Position numbers and translations under genes: made by a program
Shown: one piece after another, positions 7,001-9,656 of the stretch
How positions within the stretch are numbered: the stretch's first letter is position 1
Layout: each line of letters starts with the position of its first letter
Assembly (NCBI GenBank): GCA_007131625.1
Contig: SLQC01000147.1
Coordinates: 1 to 9,656, forward strand
DNA: 9,656 nucleotides
Direction: 5' to 3'
Source of the DNA: Balneolales bacterium
Lineage (GTDB): Bacteria; Bacteroidota; Rhodothermia; Balneolales; Natronogracilivirgulaceae
Notes under the pieces: generated by a model
The model's database searches: none
Seen by the model: the letters and a program-made list of their open reading frames with translations, nothing else
What the model was told of the DNA's origin: nothing

Positions 7001-7838
7001 TCTGCGCGATCTCATTGTGCATCAGATGGGAATGCAGATTCCGCTGGTGTCGGTGGCAGACTTTGATGAAGGAGTGGGTCCGGGCCGTATCACGCGGCTC
7101 AATATGCAGCGAACTGCTGTGGTTGAAGCCGATGCCGGGCCCGGATTCAGCGGTCCGCAGGTTCTTGGCCAGGTTCAGGCGCATTTGGCTGACTACGAGG
7201 CGTCCATTCCGGTTGGTTATACGATGCGTTACACAGGTGAAAGTGAGGATCAGGAAGAGAGTTTCGGGTTCCTGACAACTGCGCTTCTGATTAGTTTTGC
7301 ACTGATATTCATGGTGCTTCTGGCCAAATTCAACAGCCTCATCACGCCGTTCATTATAATGATTGCAGTCGGACTCAGTCTGTTGGGAGTATTTCTCGGA
7401 TTGTTAATAACCCGGACGGAGTTCAGTGTAATGGTATTTGTCGGGATCATCAGTTTGGCCGGAATTGTCTGCATCAATAATATTGTATTGGCCGAATATG
7501 TCAAACAGCTGCTCGATAAGGGATATTCACGGATGAACGCGATCGTGGAGGCTGGTGCTATCAGGCTTCGTCCCGTTTTGCTTACCGCACTGACGACGAT
7601 TTTGGGACTTGTGCCGCTCACTTTCGGGATCAATATCGACTATATTGGATTACTGACATCATTTGACCCGGCATTTCAAATCGGGACCGAGAGCACGCAA
7701 TTCTGGGGTCCGATGGGTATTACCATCATTAGCGGGTTGTTGTTCGCGACTTTCCTGACTCTGGTCATTGTGCCGGTGATGTACTCGGTATTCGAGTCAC
7801 TCTCGGATAGGGTGCTCAGGATGTACCGCTTGAAATAA
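4023..7838 (+). CDS. RND-family inner-membrane efflux permease (AcrB/HAE1-like) with extra membrane helices
   Basis: Proton-driven exporter of the AcrB superfamily, 1271 residues against about 1050 for AcrB. Order: TM1 (12-31), first periplasmic domain (about 35-360), TM2-TM6 (about 366-515), an unusual hydrophobic block (534-722) with about six extra helices, TM7 (738-758), second periplasmic domain (about 760-1080, including GPPTGPPVNIEISGDD), and TM8-TM12 (about 1083-1257). The RLRP motif (1181-1184) and T1188 match AcrB R971 and T978. TM4 reads GLLVDNSVVIVEN, with D428 at the AcrB D407 position but N429 in place of D408. The TM10 lysine (AcrB K940) is I1151. A glycine-rich stretch (249-253) and a second short insertion (about 288-309) sit in the first periplasmic domain. 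A TAG directly before the ATG fixes the start; GGAAA lies 12 bases upstream. Its partners are the two preceding genes. The substrate (drug, lipid, metal or other) cannot be told from the sequence. Confidence 0.95.
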   Translation: MKVIEQAIHNKTLIVVLAGILVVAGLYSYISIPKESAPSIDIPLFIISTIYPGIGPADMESLVTQPLERELQGIEGVSEIRSTTFEGFSSIIVEFDLIVENMEASQRVREQVDLARSELPSDAEDPIITEFSIDDFPIMTVNLAADYSLAQLTLIAERLEDELESIAGIREVDVIGGIEREVQVNVDLSAMKGYNISFQQIIGAIQGQNLTIPGGNVDVDRLSYLLRITGEFQHPNEIEDLVVFAPASGGGGGNDQQPKPLGMVYMRDLAEVLYGFKDRESYARLTAYKVESDGGPLIPVQDDEILEKRVVSLDIKQRSGSNILEIGEEVQHVLSTFNFPAGTQIVVTNDASDDIKSLISDLENSIMSGMLFVVLVLVFFLGIRNALLVGTAVPLAIFVGFLVMSLMGITLNFVILFSLIIALGLLVDNSVVIVENIYRFRELGHERFEAARMGANEVGYALLASTATLVAAFLPLVFWPGIIGKFMSYLPITLIIVMLSSLFIALVIYPVLTGYFVRLDHEKKKEKSRLARLTIWILIAFLAAVIGFSNYITLIVLLLVVLFFVVSYRLAVKPMSIYFTQSFLPIFIEKYKNFLGWLLQRNYKVKAAHWRNMFSLSALTIGFLLLVVGGVLAAFLGEAALVVVIPGGIVLAIGAVGVIVHTLESVILGGKRSVFAGAVIAVIFTIIILSFRMMGAEVTIPVFMTLMGIPFFVIVIGLLGMFRTRKSPIILTDNRARLLNTAFGAMFGILLVFYLAPTGVSFFPNTDPNRIDISIEGPLGMNIDTSDDMVREIQQRLNRMIDANPETKAGIENVQVNVGIAATGGFGAGMPSPERSRISLNLVDFADREESSTTTMAKIREAVSGIPDAWIQVEGQEIGPPTGPPVNIEISGDDFAQVERITREIRQKLQVAEVTGSIPGLVDVRDNISGGLPEYNIRIDHEKARQFGLSLSDIAQTVRIAINGLVASTFRDGEDEYDIVVRLKEEDRRDLDNLRDLIVHQMGMQIPLVSVADFDEGVGPGRITRLNMQRTAVVEADAGPGFSGPQVLGQVQAHLADYEASIPVGYTMRYTGESEDQEESFGFLTTALLISFALIFMVLLAKFNSLITPFIIMIAVGLSLLGVFLGLLITRTEFSVMVFVGIISLAGIVCINNIVLAEYVKQLLDKGYSRMNAIVEAGAIRLRPVLLTALTTILGLVPLTFGINIDYIGLLTSFDPAFQIGTESTQFWGPMGITIISGLLFATFLTLVIVPVMYSVFESLSDRVLRMYRLK

Positions 7839-8250
7839 TTGCGATCGTACACCGGCTGATGCAGACAGGTCGACCGCGGTCATCTGTGATCTGAATATGC
7901 CAAACATGGGATGTGCGTCCCTGATGCAGTATGGTCGCCTCGGCATGAACGGATCCGTCGCTTACGGGGCGCAGGTGGTTGGCATTGATCTCGAGACCTG
8001 CTATGTGGTTTGTCTCGGGGGAAACGAGCATCCAGCTACCCAGTGATGCGAGAGTTTCGGCAAGGGCGACTGATGCTCCTCCGTGTAGTATTCCGAAGGG
8101 TTGTTTAACGATTTCCCCGACTGGCATGGAGGCTTTCACCAGCCCGTGATCCAGCTTTGTTAATGTAATGGAAAATGCCTCAATGAGCCCTGGCTTGCGC
8201 TCTGCAAGATAATCTCTCCAGCGTTGTTCAAATTCCGGTGCGATGTGCAT
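7816..8250 (-). CDS. hotdog-fold acyl-CoA thioesterase, PaaI/MenI (YdiI) type
   Basis: A 144-residue single-domain protein of the hotdog thioesterase family, the usual length. Its core reads GILHGGASVALAETLAS (53-69), matching the HGG...(A/L)E signature of the PaaI/YdiI/EntH group. E65 occupies the position of the catalytic Glu of E. coli YdiI, and HGG (56-58) lines the thioester site. INANHLRPV (88-96) and the GR...W.I.I.D..GR.VC.SR.T.A pattern complete the fold. YdiI-like enzymes hydrolyse 1,4-dihydroxy-2-naphthoyl-CoA in menaquinone synthesis, and others act on phenylacetyl- or aromatic acyl-CoAs. The exact substrate is not settled here, as no menaquinone or phenylacetate genes are in view. 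The start is the ATG at 8250; no strong ribosome binding site. It is last in the minus-strand run, 44 bases after the PhzF-like gene. Its stop lies inside the permease gene, overlapping it tail-to-tail by 23 bases. Confidence 0.88.
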   Translation of the reverse strand: MHIAPEFEQRWRDYLAERKPGLIEAFSITLTKLDHGLVKASMPVGEIVKQPFGILHGGASVALAETLASLGSWMLVSPETNHIAGLEINANHLRPVSDGSVHAEATILHQGRTSHVWHIQITDDRGRPVCISRCTIAIISSGTS

Positions 8251-8294
8251 AACAGGATCGGTTTCCGTTATCGGATTGATTCAGTCAACGGGAA

Positions 8295-9230
8295 TCAGAG
8301 GCTGTCGGCCGATTGATTGCGCAACCGGATGAGCCCTTCCATAACCGAGACAGCTTCACCGGCAATTTGGATGAGACTCACCTTACCGTCGCGTATCACC
8401 ATATTCACATTCACTATACCGGGACGGTTGACATATTCACCCTGAGAGCCGCGGAATGAGAAATGTTTTTTCTTCGGGTCGAGGAAACCGTTCTCCCATA
8501 AAAAAGCCGCCATTGGACCATTTGCTGTTCCGGTGACAGGATCTTCAAATATTCCGATCGATGGTGCGAAGAACCTCATTACCCAATCTTCTTCAAGATC
8601 ACTGGTGTCGGTTGATACTACAGCAAAACCGGCGAGATCATGCCGTTCATTCAATTTTCGCAATAAATGCTGGTTTGGTTCAAGCGTTTCCAGGCTCTCA
8701 AGACTGCGGACTGGCACATAACAGAAGCCGAAACCCGTGATCTTGGGTTTGACTTTTTCACTCAGTTCGATATCGGATAATCCCAGTGCGCCGCACAGAT
8801 AGCGGATATCGCCGGGATAAGGGAAAAAAATCGGGGTCGGAAGCGTAAGTTTGATATATGGCCGCAAATCGACCCACTCCACATCCACAGTCAGCACTTC
8901 GGTTTTAGTCTCAACCAGAAATGATTGCGGTTCATTGACCTGGAGACCGAACCGTCCCTCTTCGGCAAGCACATGAAACACGGCGATGGTGGCATGGCCG
9001 CAGAGGTCCACTTCCTGGGTAGGGGTAAACCACCTCAGTCGCAGGTCGTTTTTTTCGCTTTCAGCCGGAAGAACAAAAACGGTTTCGGAGACATTCATCT
9101 CCCGGGCGATATTCTGCATATCCGTGCCGCTCAAATGTTCGGCATCCAATACCACACCGGCGGGATTGCCGGTAAACGTTTTACGGGTGAAAGCATCAAT
9201 CTGCCTGAAGCGAACGGTTGAGACGGCCAT
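8295..9230 (-). CDS. PhzF-family isomerase/epimerase-like protein
   Basis: A 311-residue member of the PhzF (phenazine biosynthesis-like, diaminopimelate epimerase fold) family. Visible landmarks, numbered from the ATG at 9230, are QIDAFT...GNPAGVVL (10-28), NVSETVFV (46-53) with E49 at the position of the PhzF catalytic Glu45, the EVDLCGHAT motif (73-81), and FFAPSIGIFEDPVTGTANG (220-238) with the conserved EDPVTG loop. Most bacterial members are not phenazine enzymes, and no other phenazine genes occur here, so the reaction is unassigned; isomerisation or epimerisation of a small acid is the family theme. An alternative TTG start at 9263 would add 11 residues and sit directly after the FKBP stop. 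The ATG is preferred because the family domain starts a few residues later. It lies 33 bases after the FKBP gene and 44 before the thioesterase gene, so all three are probably co-transcribed. Confidence 0.9.
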   Translation of the reverse strand: MAVSTVRFRQIDAFTRKTFTGNPAGVVLDAEHLSGTDMQNIAREMNVSETVFVLPAESEKNDLRLRWFTPTQEVDLCGHATIAVFHVLAEEGRFGLQVNEPQSFLVETKTEVLTVDVEWVDLRPYIKLTLPTPIFFPYPGDIRYLCGALGLSDIELSEKVKPKITGFGFCYVPVRSLESLETLEPNQHLLRKLNERHDLAGFAVVSTDTSDLEEDWVMRFFAPSIGIFEDPVTGTANGPMAAFLWENGFLDPKKKHFSFRGSQGEYVNRPGIVNVNMVIRDGKVSLIQIAGEAVSVMEGLIRLRNQSADSL

Positions 9231-9263
9231 GGCGGTCAGCGGCTGAAGTGAAATGGGCGACAA

Positions 9264-9656
9264 TCAATTAATTGCCAGTAATTCGACATCAAAAATCAGA
9301 GTGGCGTTGGGTGGAATAACACCCCCGGCTCCGGATTCGCCATAACCCAGTTCTGGAGGAATTACAAGGGTACGTTTTTCCCCGACCGACATATCAAGCA
9401 GGCCTTCATCCCATCCTGGAATAACCTGTCCATCCCCGACCGGGAACTCAAAAGGTTCATCACGCAGGGTCGAGCTATCGAACATGGTGCCGTCTTCAAG
9501 ATAGCCGGAATAGTGAACCAAAATCAGATCGCCAGCCTCCGGTTGATCGCCATTACCTTCTTCGTGAACATAGTACTGCAGGCCACTATCCGTTGTTTCA
9601 AGAGCAGTCTCGTCGAAACCCCATTGTTGAGGCGGTTTGGAGATGGAGACCAGCTC
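9264..9656 (-). CDS. FKBP-type peptidyl-prolyl cis-trans isomerase, 5' end cut by right window edge
   Basis: The frame is open from the right edge to a TGA at 9264-9266, giving 130 residues with no convincing start inside the window, so the N-terminus lies beyond 9656. A TTG at 9521 is internal to the FKBP domain and not a credible start. The last ~105 residues form a full FKBP domain: SGLQYYVHEEGNG, then GDLILVHYSGYLEDGTMFDSS, FEFPVGDGQVIPGWDEGL, the GYGE turn, IPPNATLIFDVELL and the end. Residues matching FKBP12 pocket positions Y26, F36, D37, F46, V55-I56, W59, Y82 and F99 are all present, so it should be an active proline isomerase. The visible upstream part (about 25 residues) leads into the domain like secreted or membrane-bound FKBPs of this group, but the signal cannot be checked here. 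It begins the minus-strand run with the PhzF-like and thioesterase genes. Confidence 0.93.
   Translation of the reverse strand, partial: ELVSISKPPQQWGFDETALETTDSGLQYYVHEEGNGDQPEAGDLILVHYSGYLEDGTMFDSSTLRDEPFEFPVGDGQVIPGWDEGLLDMSVGEKRTLVIPPELGYGESGAGGVIPPNATLIFDVELLAIN

Noticed and set aside
7866..7889. Imperfect hairpin around the 10-base palindrome GACCGCGGTC (7872-7881) as a bidirectional terminator
   Set aside because: It lies inside the thioesterase coding region, has an asymmetric internal loop, and no T-run follows on either strand.
8295..9230. Part of a phenazine biosynthesis cluster
   Set aside because: Only the PhzF-like gene is present; no other phz genes are seen, and most PhzF-family proteins act elsewhere.
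9231..9263. TTG start for the PhzF-like gene directly abutting the FKBP stop
   Set aside because: An ATG at 9230 fits the family's N-terminus better; the extra 11 residues have no family feature.

Overview
This window looks like ordinary chromosomal DNA from a Gram-negative bacterium. The evidence is a complete three-part envelope efflux pump (outer-membrane channel, periplasmic adaptor lipoprotein, inner-membrane RND permease). Ribosome binding sites are weak and intergenic DNA is AT-rich. The protein style resembles the Bacteroidota/Balneolota/Rhodothermota group. That placement is an impression from protein sequence, not a measured result. No tRNA, rRNA, CRISPR array, insertion sequence, integrase or phage gene was seen.

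Left part (1-751): two divergent housekeeping-type genes share a gap of about 66 bases. On the minus strand is the first 89 codons of a YigZ/IMPACT family gene that runs off the left edge. On the plus strand is a small DUF971 (gamma-butyrobetaine-hydroxylase N-terminal-like) protein with a Cys-x-Cys-x2-Cys...His zinc-site pattern. A 31-codon open frame overlaps its end and is unproven. An AT-rich, apparently non-coding stretch of about 385-465 bases follows and probably carries the control region of the pump operon.

Centre (1137-7838, plus strand): a TolC-like outer-membrane channel, an RND periplasmic adaptor with a lipoprotein-type signal, and a 1271-residue RND permease. The three should form one tripartite exporter spanning both membranes. 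The substrate cannot be read from the sequence. The permease is unusual in two ways. It is about 220 residues longer than AcrB because of an inserted hydrophobic block (about six extra membrane helices) between the usual TM6 and TM7. Its proton-relay positions read Asp-Asn in TM4 and Ile in TM10, where AcrB has Asp-Asp and Lys. The permease is separated from the adaptor gene by 179 bases, while the first two genes are 31 bases apart.

Right part (7816-9656, minus strand): a run of three genes reading toward the pump: an FKBP-type peptidyl-prolyl isomerase (cut by the right edge), a PhzF-family isomerase-like protein, and a hotdog-fold thioesterase of the PaaI/MenI type. Gaps of 33 and 44 bases suggest one transcript. 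The last gene overlaps the permease gene tail-to-tail by 23 bases.

I do not see an obviously new multi-gene system here. The permease insert is the most distinctive item.
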